From: CAYSAA01 sp964428905
GTDB lineage: Bacteria > Atribacterota > Phoenicimicrobiia > Phoenicimicrobiales > Stramentimicrobiaceae
Length of the DNA: 34,381 nt
NCBI GenBank assembly: GCA_964428905.1
Contig: CAYSAA010000168.1
Span: forward strand, 1-34,381
Reading direction: 5' to 3'
Shown here: piece after piece, positions 15,535 through 23,682 of the stretch
Numbering within the stretch: the stretch's first letter is position 1
How the letters are laid out: each line of letters opens with the position of its first letter
Notes under the pieces: generated by a model
Told to the model about the DNA's origin: nothing
Databases searched by the model: none
Seen by the model: the letters and a program-made list of their open reading frames with translations, nothing else
Position numbers and translations under genes: made by a program

Positions 15535-16350
15535 TCAGCAATGAATCCAGATTCTTTTAAACCAGCGATAAAGCCATTCATTGGCTAATTTCCGGTTTTT
15601 AAAAAAGACAAACTGGATATCCGGAAAAACAACAAAAAGCTCAGCGAGAATGTCTGCCGTATAGGATGGTCTATAAAATAAATTGGTTTTGGGATTGATA
15701 AATTCCGAATAAGGAGAATCAAATATCATCGCTTTAAAGGGATATTGTTGTAATTCCCGCAGGCTTAATTTCAGTATCTCAAAATTTCTTATTTCATGTA
15801 AAAAATGATCCAGGGTTTTTCTTTCAGCTACGGCTACAATGCTCTCATTTTTGAATAATGCGTAATCCCCTACCTTTAGATTTTCTTTGTGGATGGTGCT
15901 ATTTTTAAATTTGTAGGGATAGCGTTCTCTTTTATCAATAGTGATTTCCATCTTTTCCTGTTTTCCACCCTGGGGGATATAAGCACCCGGACCTTTCATC
16001 TTCAGGGAGGACTGGGTTATCCAGAAGATCTGCTCATAATATTGTCCCGGGTTCGTCTTATATTCCTTTTGTAGAAAAAGGAACCAGCACCTTCTCCTGG
16101 TTTTTCTATCCAGGATAATGTTTAATTTTTTACCGTATCTTTTAGCCAGGATAATAGGACATTTATCTACAGGTTCCTCATCAGGTAAGTCTTCTTGGGA
16201 TACGGTTCCTTCAGAAATGCAGAAAATTTTCTTCCCCGAACCCGGCCATTTTCCTTGAACCCTTAAAATCAGATATACTCCGGGAGTTTCTTCCAGATAA
16301 ATTCTATAAGGGAATTTTTCTATTCCGGTTTCAAAGAGATACCAGTACAA
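15535..16350 (-). CDS. ERCC4-nuclease-domain protein with a novel N-terminal domain
   Basis: 271 aa, on the minus strand, convergent with the 648-aa gene. The start is a TTG at 16350, preceded by GGGAGAT with 6 bases of spacing. Residues ~1-130 (PYRIYLEETPGVYLILRVQG; WPGSGKKIFCISEG) are an unrecognised, probably beta-rich domain. Residues ~133-271 are an ERCC4/XPF-type nuclease domain: ITIDKRERYPYKF, VGDYALFKNESIVAVAERK, ELQQYPFKAMIFDSPYSE. The GD...ERK catalytic core is intact, but after ERK the sequence is TLDHF, so the final Asp of the GDXnERKX3D pattern is replaced by His, with an Asp one place earlier. There is no helicase and no helix-hairpin-helix tail. It may cut branched DNA in repair or defence. 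Confidence 0.8.
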   Translation of the reverse strand: MYWYLFETGIEKFPYRIYLEETPGVYLILRVQGKWPGSGKKIFCISEGTVSQEDLPDEEPVDKCPIILAKRYGKKLNIILDRKTRRRCWFLFLQKEYKTNPGQYYEQIFWITQSSLKMKGPGAYIPQGGKQEKMEITIDKRERYPYKFKNSTIHKENLKVGDYALFKNESIVAVAERKTLDHFLHEIRNFEILKLSLRELQQYPFKAMIFDSPYSEFINPKTNLFYRPSYTADILAELFVVFPDIQFVFFKNRKLANEWLYRWFKRIWIHC

Positions 16351-16403
16351 TTTTATCTCCCGATTTTGTAATTATTCTTGTTTAGGAATAAATTGATTAA
16401 TAT

Positions 16404-16810
16404 TTGTCTTTGGCAGTTTTTCATATTATACATAGGAATCTTGCTAATAACAATAATTTCCCGCAAAGAGGAGAAGTATACTGGGGACCCGGTAAGAAGA
16501 AAACCAGGCCTTTGCTGGTTGTTTCAAACGATCTGGGAAACCGTTACAGTAGTGATGTGGTAGTGACCCGGGTACCACACAAAATACAAATACTGTCTAT
16601 CCGGTAGAAATTCTGGTTAAAAAAGGTTTGTCTAAACCCACTAAATTTCAGGCCGATTCAATTTTTACCATTGAAAAAAATGAACTTGGTGAAAAAATAA
16701 CTTTTTATTCCCCAAATATTGAAGGTTTTACGGGTGTCGGCCATAAAACACCAAAGAAGGTTTACCAAACCCGGGATGATGAGAACGTTGACTTTTTAAT
16801 AAAGATATAA
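16404..16810 (+). pseudogene. MazF/PemK-like toxin, frameshifted
   Basis: Two frames together make a MazF-type protein. The first (16404-16607) reads RGEVYWGPGKKKTRPLLVV then SNDLGNRYSSDVVVTRV, the hallmark N-terminal half of MazF/PemK ribonuclease toxins. Near 16581-16584, an AAAA run, the frame breaks; the -1 frame continues NTNTVYPVEILVKKGLSKPT and runs to 16810. Restoring one A would join the halves (VPHK to NTNTVYP). The YW-GPG junction also lacks the few residues normally between them, so decay may be older than one event. No antitoxin gene precedes it; the upstream gene is on the other strand. A sequencing error in the A run cannot be excluded. Confidence 0.7.
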
Positions 16811-16966
16811 TAAAATTCTTAATGTAACAAACAAAGACGAAAAGAGAGAAATTCAAGTTATATTTTTCACATTAAAACACACACTACAAATCTGCTAAAT
16901 AATATTGTTAATAGAATATAGATAAATTTTATATTGAAAAAATAAAATATTTTAATCTGTATGAAG

Positions 16967-17197
16967 GTAACAGGAGAAATCCTAATTACCATATAGGATG
17001 CCGAAGAGGCAAAATACTAAATGTATTTAAACTTTCAGGCAAAAGGACTGTTGCTGGACAGAACTCTGGAGAGCTTTTTATAAAGAAGCGCCGAAGGGGC
17101 AATTCCAATCTTTAGGAAAATCCGCACTGCAGAGTTTAATTAAGTTAAATATTTCCTAATTGCATTAGGAAGAATCTATCAGGCAAAAGGACAGAGT
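16967..17197 (+). promoter_or_regulatory. Tandem glycine riboswitch (two gcvT-type aptamers)
   Basis: Two copies of the glycine aptamer signature. Aptamer 1: P1 GTAACAG (16967-16973) pairs with CTGTTGC (17048-17054); GCCGAAGAGGCAA (17000-17012) and CAGGCAAAAGGAC (17036-17048) are the conserved core. Aptamer 2: P1 ACTCTG (17063-17068) pairs with CAGAGT (17192-17197); core GGAGAG (17068-17073), GCCGAAGGGGCAA (17090-17102) and CAGGCAAAAGGAC (17180-17192). The joining stretch CTGGACAGAA is short, as usual in tandem switches. Aptamer 2 carries an enlarged variable arm containing an 8-bp hairpin (17153-17171). Bases 17189-17197 are shared with the terminator that follows, so glycine binding should favour read-through. 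Confidence 0.95.
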
Positions 17198-17235
17198 AGG
17201 ATGGCTAGGTAGCAACTTTTACTCTGTCCTTTTTA
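17186..17235 (+). terminator. Riboswitch-controlled intrinsic terminator
   Basis: GGACAGAGTA (17189-17198) pairs perfectly with TACTCTGTCC (17220-17229), extendable by AAA/TTT, around a 21-base loop that holds a small GCT/AGC hairpin. A run of T follows (17230-17234). The 5' arm contains the 3' strand of P1 of aptamer 2, so P1 and the terminator exclude each other. Confidence 0.9.
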
Positions 17236-17721
17236 TTAAACAAAAAATATAAATGAAGATAAACAGGTTAACAAAAAATAATATAAAAGAGAAATTAAAT
17301 GATTAGTGTTAGAATGATATATCTCATGTTACTGGTATTCTCATAACTTAGGCAATAGATGTACAATCTGGTAAGCTAATCATAAGACGTGAAATTTAGA
17401 TAGTCGATCGTATAAATAACATCTATAATAAAGATACTAACATGCCAATTAAGAAAAAGAGGAGTAAAACTAAAGGTTTTTCTTATAGTAAGGTTTCATA
17501 TGTTTAACTTGTAATTCATTTATATGAAATCAACTGCAAAGGAAAGGAGGTATTATTTTAAATATTATAATTGTGAGGTAAAAGATAAAAGAACTATAGA
17601 TTTTAAAAAGTAGAATGTACTAGGAATAAACTGCTTGAGTTGATAAGGTTATTTTTAATGGTGTTAATTTACTATCACAAATCAGTGCTGATGAGAGTAA
17701 AAATTATTAGGAGGCAACAAT
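17236..17721 (+). other. 490-nt leader between the riboswitch terminator and the peptide-binding-protein gene
   Basis: AT-rich DNA without a convincing gene. It holds a very strong but orphan ribosome site (AAAGGAAAGGAGG, 17539-17551) with no start codon leading to more than three codons, and a 21-codon frame, MPIKKKRSKTKGFSYSKVSYV, at 17442-17507 with no ribosome site. No second clear promoter is seen. The stretch may be the decayed remains of a gene once controlled by the riboswitch, or simply a long leader. Confidence 0.5.
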
Positions 17722-19395
17722 ATGAAAACTTTTAGAGTGTTAATTTATTTGATGATTTGGATAGCTTTACTGGCTATCCCTATATTTGGATTTGCAGCAG
17801 AACATAACCCAGAAAGTATAGTTCGCTGGTGCGAGGATTGGCCAACTTATATTGACCCTGCTGTGGGAACAGATTTTTCTGATACCATGGCACTAGTTAA
17901 CTTGTACGACACGTTGGTATTTCCGAATCTTGATGGATCTATAAGACCTCATCTGGCCGAGAAATGGGACATCTCCGATGATTTTCTTACCTATACCTTC
18001 TACTTGAGAAAAGATGTGAATTTTCACAACGGTGATGAACTAACAGCAGAAGATGTTGTTTTTAGTACAGAGCGATTGCTAGAAATTGGGGAAGGTTTTG
18101 CCTATCTCTTGCAGACCAAAGATAGCCAAGGTAATATAGTTTCCGGCATAGAATCGGTAAAAGCTGTTGATGATTATACGATTGAGTTCAAGCTAGCAAG
18201 ACCGTTTGGTCCATTTGTCTCCGCATTGGTACGTCTGTACATCCTAAACAAATCTCAGGTCATGGAAAATATTGACAAAAGTGACACGATGTATGGAGAT
18301 ATGGGTGACTATGGCAAGAAGTGGCTCCTCACTAATGATGCTGGTAGCGGTCCTTACACAGTCAAAGAAATGAGGATGGAAGAATACCTACTAGGAGAAA
18401 AATTTGATAACTACTGGGCTGGTTGGGAAGAAGATGCTCCTGATTTCTTCAGAGAATTTGCCTTCCCCGGTGAGGTAGCTATCCGTACAATGATGAGGAA
18501 TAGAGACATGGAAATCACTTCTGAGACTCTACCTACAGAAGCATATGATGCTCTAAGTGAGATACCGGGCATTGAAGCCCCAGCCTATTTATCTGATCAT
18601 AACCTTCAGATCATGCTGAATACTCAGGTTCCGCCTACAGATGATATTCATGTTAGAAAGGCACTATCCTGGGTGATGGATTATGATGCAGTGGTGAATG
18701 ATATATGGCCATATTATGAACAAGCTATTGGTCCGGTTCCACAAACACTCCCAGGCCATAACAAGGATGTATTTCAATACAGTTACAACTTAGAGAAAGC
18801 TAAGGAAGAAATGGCCAAGTCTGCATATGCTGGACAGGAGGATATTCCATTTACCCTATCATGGTGTGCAGAAGTACCAGATGAAGAAAAAGTAGCTCTA
18901 TTGTTACAGGTAAATGCAGCTGAAATTGGAATTGATGTTGAGATTTTCAAGAATCCTTTTGGTGTAATGATCGATGATGCACAAACCGTGGAGACTACCC
19001 CAAACGGTTCTGTAGTTTACGTGGCTGCTCATTACAATGAAGCTGGTTCGATGTTAGAAACTCGTTATCATTCCAAGTCTCAGGGGACCTGGGAGCAGTG
19101 TGAGTGGCTTGGTTCACCTGAGATCGACAAGGACATTGAAGATGCCTTGGCAACCGTAGATAGAGATGAGCGCTTCGAGAAGTATGGCGAGATTCAACAT
19201 AAGCTAGTAGAGTTAGCTCCGACTATTTGGTTGGCAGATCAGGCTCTGCAGTTTGGTTATCAAGCAGCCTACGTTGTTTGGCCTGTAGCAGAAGCTATCA
19301 AAGCTGGAGAACCATGTTCTCCACCAATGGGTTATAATTTTTACATACGGGATATGAAAGTCTTCCCTGAGAAAAGAGCAGAATTGCTTAGATAA
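17722..19395 (+). CDS. Peptide ABC transporter substrate-binding protein (DppA/OppA family)
   Basis: 557 aa, SBP_bac_5 family; periplasmic receptor of the importer. Residues 1-25 are a signal peptide (LIYLMIWIALLAIPIFGFAA) with an AXA-like end and no lipobox Cys. Typical text follows: DPAVGTDFSDTMALVNLYDTL, PHLAEKWDISDDFLTYTFYL, RKDVNFHNGDELTAEDVVFS, GSGPYTVKEMRMEEYL and DIHVRKALSWVMDYDAVV. AGGAGG lies 8 bases before the ATG. First gene of a long operon; a hairpin before the permease gene may keep its mRNA level above that of the other subunits. Ligand (di- or oligopeptide, or another amide) is not visible from sequence. Confidence 0.92.
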   Translation: MKTFRVLIYLMIWIALLAIPIFGFAAEHNPESIVRWCEDWPTYIDPAVGTDFSDTMALVNLYDTLVFPNLDGSIRPHLAEKWDISDDFLTYTFYLRKDVNFHNGDELTAEDVVFSTERLLEIGEGFAYLLQTKDSQGNIVSGIESVKAVDDYTIEFKLARPFGPFVSALVRLYILNKSQVMENIDKSDTMYGDMGDYGKKWLLTNDAGSGPYTVKEMRMEEYLLGEKFDNYWAGWEEDAPDFFREFAFPGEVAIRTMMRNRDMEITSETLPTEAYDALSEIPGIEAPAYLSDHNLQIMLNTQVPPTDDIHVRKALSWVMDYDAVVNDIWPYYEQAIGPVPQTLPGHNKDVFQYSYNLEKAKEEMAKSAYAGQEDIPFTLSWCAEVPDEEKVALLLQVNAAEIGIDVEIFKNPFGVMIDDAQTVETTPNGSVVYVAAHYNEAGSMLETRYHSKSQGTWEQCEWLGSPEIDKDIEDALATVDRDERFEKYGEIQHKLVELAPTIWLADQALQFGYQAAYVVWPVAEAIKAGEPCSPPMGYNFYIRDMKVFPEKRAELLR

Positions 19396-19418
19396 TAGTA
19401 ATAAAAAATAATATTTAC

Positions 19419-19464
19419 TAAAGGGGTGAGAAATAATGATAAATTTCATTACCTTGCCCCTTTA
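19419..19464 (+). promoter_or_regulatory. Intercistronic hairpin between binding protein and permease genes
   Basis: TAAAGGGG (19419-19426) pairs with CCCCTTTA (19457-19464), and inside it AATGA pairs with TCATT (19446-19450), giving a long imperfect stem. No T-rich tail follows, so it is more likely an mRNA-stabilising or partial-termination element that raises binding-protein output over the membrane subunits. Confidence 0.6.
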
Positions 19465-19496
19465 AATTGATAGTGCCTAGAAGAAAGGAATGCTCA

Positions 19497-20522
19497 ATGA
19501 GATTAGGACCTTTTATATTACGTAGATTAGCTATTTCAATTTTTGTGTTATTCGGTCTATCTATTTTGATATTCATGATTGCACGTATAGTCCCAGGTGA
19601 TCCAGCCCGGATGGCTTTGGGTCCCAGAGCACCAGTGGAAGTAGTAGAAAGACTTAGACAGCAAATGCACCTTGATAAGCCTTTGGTCCAACAATATGGT
19701 TTGTGGTTATGGGGAGTAGCGCATGGGGATTTAGGAGAATCTCTTTTTACTAGACGAACGGTCACGCAAGATATCAGAGAATTCTTTCCGGCAACTTTGG
19801 AATTAGTTGGATTATCAGCAATTTTTATTGCAGTTATCGGTATTTCTCTGGGAGTTATATCTGCAAGATTTTCCAATACTTGGTTGGACAACGTAGTTCG
19901 CCTATTTTCTTATTTAGGCATCTCAACCCCGGCATTTGCCTGGGCCGTTATTCTGATGTTAATTTTCTGTTTTGGCCTAAATATCTTTCCGAGCTCAGGG
20001 CGGCTTACTGCAGGGCTAATACCTCCTAATACGATTACCGGAATGTATACGGTAGATAGTCTTTTAAATGGACGGCTTGATCTTTTTTGGAATGCACTTG
20101 TACACCTTATCTTGCCTGCTATTGCACTGGCTTTACCTCCTATGTCGCAAGCAGCACGTCTTACACGTTCGAGTATGGCGGATAATCAGAACAAAGACTA
20201 TATGGCTTCTATGATTGCCTATGGCGTTCCCGCTAGAATTGTGACTGGAAAGTATCTACTCAAACCATCTTTAATTTCTCCTATTACCGTGCTGGCATTA
20301 GATGTTGCTTCTACTTTTGGTTATGCATTTATGGTGGAGCAAATTTTTGGTTTTCCGGGATTAGCTCGCTATGGTATACAGGTGATGCTCAATAAAGATG
20401 TTAATGCAATTGTTGGTGTGGTCATGGTTCTCGGAGTTGTTTTTATTACTCTAAATATTGTAGTAGACATCATTGCCGCATATTTGGATCCGCGTATTCG
20501 TTTATTAGGGAGGAATGTCTAG
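19497..20522 (+). CDS. dppB: Peptide ABC transporter permease DppB-like
   Basis: 341 aa from the ATG at 19497, which follows AAAGGA by 8 bases; the frame extends upstream to a TTG at 19467 without a ribosome site. It has the usual layout: N-terminal anchor RRLAISIFVLFGLSILIFMI, then RIVPGDPARMALGP with the family's PGDP phrase, a short loop (LDKPLVQQYGLWLWG) and five further membrane helices. The EAA-type loop reads DYMASMIAYGVPARIVTGKYLL, followed by FGYAFMVEQIFGFPGLARYGIQ, typical of DppB. It ends directly before the start of dppC. Confidence 0.92.
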   Translation: MRLGPFILRRLAISIFVLFGLSILIFMIARIVPGDPARMALGPRAPVEVVERLRQQMHLDKPLVQQYGLWLWGVAHGDLGESLFTRRTVTQDIREFFPATLELVGLSAIFIAVIGISLGVISARFSNTWLDNVVRLFSYLGISTPAFAWAVILMLIFCFGLNIFPSSGRLTAGLIPPNTITGMYTVDSLLNGRLDLFWNALVHLILPAIALALPPMSQAARLTRSSMADNQNKDYMASMIAYGVPARIVTGKYLLKPSLISPITVLALDVASTFGYAFMVEQIFGFPGLARYGIQVMLNKDVNAIVGVVMVLGVVFITLNIVVDIIAAYLDPRIRLLGRNV

Positions 20523-21428
20523 ATGACGAACAAGGAAACATCTATTTCCAGTTCTTTTGAAAATCCATGGATCAGAAGAATGGATTCACTGAAAAGAACT
20601 TGGTATAAATTTTCTAGGAATTGGCTATCTATACTAGGCTTGATTATGGTAACTACAATTGTTTTTCTCGCGATATTCGCACCTTATGTGGCTCCTTACC
20701 CCCAGCATGCTGGTAAATTTGTCGATTTCAAAAACAAAAACCAATCGCCAAGCTGGCAATATTTAATGGGAACTGATACAGTTGGGCGAGATATACTTTC
20801 GAGAATTATCTTTGCTTTTAGAAATGCCTTGCTCATGGCCATAGCCGTGTTAGCTATCAGCGTTCCCATTGGTACGCTTACAGGTCTGACTGCCGGATAC
20901 TATTCTGGTACCTGGATTGATACTGTTATTATGAGAATTACAGATGTGTTTATCGGCATTCCCCATATTATCCTAGCACTAACAATAGCTGCGATGATGA
21001 AACCAACACTTATGAACTCAATGATTGCAGTGACCGTAGCATGGTGGCCTTGGTATACCAGGATGGTATATGGAATGGCTTCTTCCGTAAGGAACGAGTA
21101 TTTTGTTAGCGCAGCAGAATTGACTGGGGCAAGTAATTTTCATATTCTTTTCCGAGAAATTTTACCAAACTGTCTTTCTCCTGTTTTTACAAAAATAGCA
21201 TTGGATGTAGGATGGGTTACCTTGGTTGGTGCTGCTCTTAGTTTTGTTGGCATGGGAGAACAACCACCCAATCCAGCTTTAGGAACTATGATTGCAGATG
21301 GTGTTGATCGAATGCCAGGCCAATGGTGGATAGCCCTATTTCCTGCTTTGGCTATAATGTTCCTGGTATTAGGCTTCAATCTCTTTGGTGATGGTATCCG
21401 TGATGCTCTAAGTCATGAGGAGGCATAG
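20523..21428 (+). CDS. dppC: Peptide ABC transporter permease DppC-like
   Basis: 301 aa, ATG immediately after the dppB stop, with GGGAGG 9 bases upstream. The N-terminal helix WLSILGLIMVTTIVFLAIFAP is followed by the DppC-specific HPLGTD-like phrase, here YLMGTDTVGRDILSRIIF, then five membrane helices. The coupling loop is EYFVSAAELTGASNFHILFREILPNCLSP, and LSFVGMGEQPPNPALGTMI near the C-terminus is diagnostic. It forms the membrane channel with DppB. Confidence 0.93.
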   Translation: MTNKETSISSSFENPWIRRMDSLKRTWYKFSRNWLSILGLIMVTTIVFLAIFAPYVAPYPQHAGKFVDFKNKNQSPSWQYLMGTDTVGRDILSRIIFAFRNALLMAIAVLAISVPIGTLTGLTAGYYSGTWIDTVIMRITDVFIGIPHIILALTIAAMMKPTLMNSMIAVTVAWWPWYTRMVYGMASSVRNEYFVSAAELTGASNFHILFREILPNCLSPVFTKIALDVGWVTLVGAALSFVGMGEQPPNPALGTMIADGVDRMPGQWWIALFPALAIMFLVLGFNLFGDGIRDALSHEEA

Positions 21429-21433
21429 TTGCT

Positions 21434-22423
21434 ATGTCTGAAATATTACTCGATATAAGAAATCTGCACGTATGGTTTAAGGTCTATGGTGGAGTGCTAA
21501 AGGTCTTAAATGGTATTGACTTTAGAGTAAAATTCGGCGAAAGGGTCGGATTAGTAGGCGAAACCGGATGTGGTAAAACAACAACCATGAAAGCATTGCT
21601 TCGAGTTTTGCCTAATATGGCATTTATTCCAGAGGGAGATATTTTTGTTCAGGGGAAAAACATTCTAAAGCTAAACGCCAAGGAGTTGTCAGATTTAAGG
21701 AGTAGAGGGTTATCCATGATTTTTCAGGACCCTACCTCTGCACTAAATCCTGTTTTCACAATAGGTCAGCAATTATTTGATATCATTCAATATTCAGTCG
21801 GTTCTTCTGGACAGAAAGTGAAGAATAGAAAAAGCATTGCTCTTCGTGCATTACGTGAAGCACGTCTACCAGATGCAGAACGAATGCTGAATAGTTATCC
21901 GGTTCAACTAAGTGGTGGTATGCGCCAGAGAGTTTGTATTGCGTTTGCAATTGCAACTGCCCGCGATTTACTTATTGCTGACGAACCTACGACTAATCTT
22001 GATGTAACTATTCAAGATCAGGTTTTACGTTTGATTACAGACCTAGTTGAAAAAAAGGAGACTTCACTTATTTTGATAACACATTCATTGGGATTAGTTC
22101 GCGAAACAACCGAACGTGTGTATGTTATGTATGCAGGTAATATTATTGAGACTGCTCCAACCTCCAAGTTATTTAAAGAACCTTTGCATCCATATACCCA
22201 AGGATTGCTGGCTTCTGTGCCTCGTCTCAGTGGCGGTGGTTTTGCAGAGGGAATTCCAGGACGTATCCCCGATTATCGTAACCCTCCTCCCGGCTGTCGT
22301 TTTGCACCTAGATGCCAACATGTATTTACACCTTGCACCAAAGCATTTCCGCCTCTTTTTGACATGGGAAATGGACACCAGGTGGCATGCTACCTTTACG
22401 GTAATGAACAGGAGGGTAAGTGA
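21434..22423 (+). CDS. dppD: Peptide ABC transporter ATPase DppD-like
   Basis: 329 aa. Walker A GETGCGKTT (about residues 41-49), Q-loop MIFQDPTSALNPV, signature LSGGMRQRVCIAFAIA, Walker B LLIADEPTTNLDV, and switch His in LILITHSLGLVRE. The C-terminal oligopeptide-type extension reads HPYTQGLLASVPRLSGG and PPPGCRFAPRCQHVFTPC, with the conserved cysteines of this family. It starts 5 bases after dppC and ends 1 base before the dppF start, so the subunits are tightly coupled. Confidence 0.93.
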   Translation: MSEILLDIRNLHVWFKVYGGVLKVLNGIDFRVKFGERVGLVGETGCGKTTTMKALLRVLPNMAFIPEGDIFVQGKNILKLNAKELSDLRSRGLSMIFQDPTSALNPVFTIGQQLFDIIQYSVGSSGQKVKNRKSIALRALREARLPDAERMLNSYPVQLSGGMRQRVCIAFAIATARDLLIADEPTTNLDVTIQDQVLRLITDLVEKKETSLILITHSLGLVRETTERVYVMYAGNIIETAPTSKLFKEPLHPYTQGLLASVPRLSGGGFAEGIPGRIPDYRNPPPGCRFAPRCQHVFTPCTKAFPPLFDMGNGHQVACYLYGNEQEGK

Positions 22424-22424
22424 A

Positions 22425-23426
22425 ATGTCTAATATTTTAAATACAAACGGCAATATACTTGTTGCAAAAGATTTAGTTAAATACTTCCCGATTAATTTAT
22501 CCGGTATTTTTAAGAAAAAGTATATTGTAGTAAAAGCAGTAGATAGAATCAATTTCTCAGTAAAAAAAGGGGAATGTTTTGGACTGGTTGGTGAGTCCGG
22601 TTCCGGTAAGAGTACGACTGCTTATATGTTAGTAGGTACATATGGACCGACATCGGGTTCACTTATTTTCAAGGGAGAGGATATTTCACAAGCTGCTGTG
22701 AAACGTCCTATGAAATTTAAAAAGGATATCCAGATTGTTTTTCAAGACCCTGGATCTTCGTTAAATCCCAATAGAAGTATTCAAAATATCCTGGAAACAC
22801 CCTTGCAGATACACAATATGATAAAAAAGGGTTATTCAATAGAAAATAAAGTCATTGAACTGCTTGATTTAGTCGAACTCCCTTCTCATTATCGTTTCAA
22901 ATCACCTATTACGATTGGAGGAGGTGAACGACAATTAGTAGCAATTGCACGTGCCCTTGCAACGGACCCTTCCTTTGTAGTCTTGGATGAACCTACTTCT
23001 GCTCTCGATGTCTCTGTTCAAGGAAAAATAATTAACCATCTTATGCGCCTTCAGAAAGATTTCGATCTGACCTATCTATTTATCACGCATGATCTGAGTC
23101 TGATGCGAAATGTTGCAACCAGAATTGCTATTATGTACCTTGGTAAAATTGTTGAAATAGCATCAACTACTGAATTTTTTCAAAAACCCCTACATCCCTA
23201 TACTAAAATGTTGCTATCTTCTATTCCAATAATGTTTGATGAAGAGAAAAAATTTAAACCAGATAAAATTCAATCCGTGGGTGAAATTCCCAGCCCTGTG
23301 AATGTACCTCCAGGTTGCAACTTTAATACACGTTGTCCTTTCAAGAAGGATATCTGTTTGACCGAGGATCCCGCAATGAAAGAGATTGAACCAGGTCATT
23401 ATGTCCGTTGTCATTTATTTAAATAA
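22425..23426 (+). CDS. dppF: Peptide ABC transporter ATPase DppF-like
   Basis: 333 aa from the ATG at 22425, which has GGAGG about 9 bases upstream; the frame stays open far upstream only by overlap with dppD. Walker A GESGSGKST, Q-loop IVFQDPGSSLNPNRS, Walker B FVVLDEPTSALDVS, and switch His in LFITHDLSLMRN. The signature reads IGGGERQLVAIARAL instead of LSGGQ, a change shared by some peptide-importer ATPases. The C-terminal extension has HPYTKMLLSSIP and PPGCNFNTRCPFKKDIC. It ends the transporter block; 256 bases follow before the first S-Me-THD gene. Confidence 0.93.
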   Translation: MSNILNTNGNILVAKDLVKYFPINLSGIFKKKYIVVKAVDRINFSVKKGECFGLVGESGSGKSTTAYMLVGTYGPTSGSLIFKGEDISQAAVKRPMKFKKDIQIVFQDPGSSLNPNRSIQNILETPLQIHNMIKKGYSIENKVIELLDLVELPSHYRFKSPITIGGGERQLVAIARALATDPSFVVLDEPTSALDVSVQGKIINHLMRLQKDFDLTYLFITHDLSLMRNVATRIAIMYLGKIVEIASTTEFFQKPLHPYTKMLLSSIPIMFDEEKKFKPDKIQSVGEIPSPVNVPPGCNFNTRCPFKKDICLTEDPAMKEIEPGHYVRCHLFK

Positions 23427-23629
23427 TTAAAGAAAATGTAAATTATTATGTCGACTAATATTATATAGAGAAGTAAGCATTGCAGGTTCATGGTATGTTA
23501 AGGATAAAGAAAACTGGTAAATTGTTTAATTCAAAATAAGATAAACCATAGCTTAAAAATACAGAGACACAGCACTAGATGTTATTCAATAGTTAAATTT
23601 ATACAACAATTTATTACATACTATATATC

Positions 23630-23657
23630 TTACTGTCGTATATTTTATCAATATTAT
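23630..23657 (+). promoter_or_regulatory. Weak candidate promoter before the first S-Me-THD gene
   Basis: TTACTG (23630-23635) and TATTAT (23652-23657) with 16 bases between, in the 256-base gap after dppF. No terminator is visible in this gap, so it might add transcripts to read-through from the transporter genes. In DNA this AT-rich such matches occur by chance. Confidence 0.28.
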
Positions 23658-23682
23658 ATGGATATTTAAAAGGAGGGAGAGA

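Noticed and set aside
15231..15581. 116-codon minus-strand frame next to the ERCC4 gene (MNGFIAGLKESGFIADYL)
   Set aside because: Its second half is the antisense of the 648-aa gene and no ribosome site precedes it. I considered a frameshifted tail of the ERCC4 protein, but the nuclease domain already ends naturally.
16378..16563. 61-codon frame as a MazE-like antitoxin before the MazF relic
   Set aside because: It overlaps the MazF frame out of phase, is hydrophobic at the start and has no antitoxin features.
17424..17429. TATAAT as a promoter for the peptide-binding-protein gene
   Set aside because: There is no acceptable -35 element 15-19 bases upstream.
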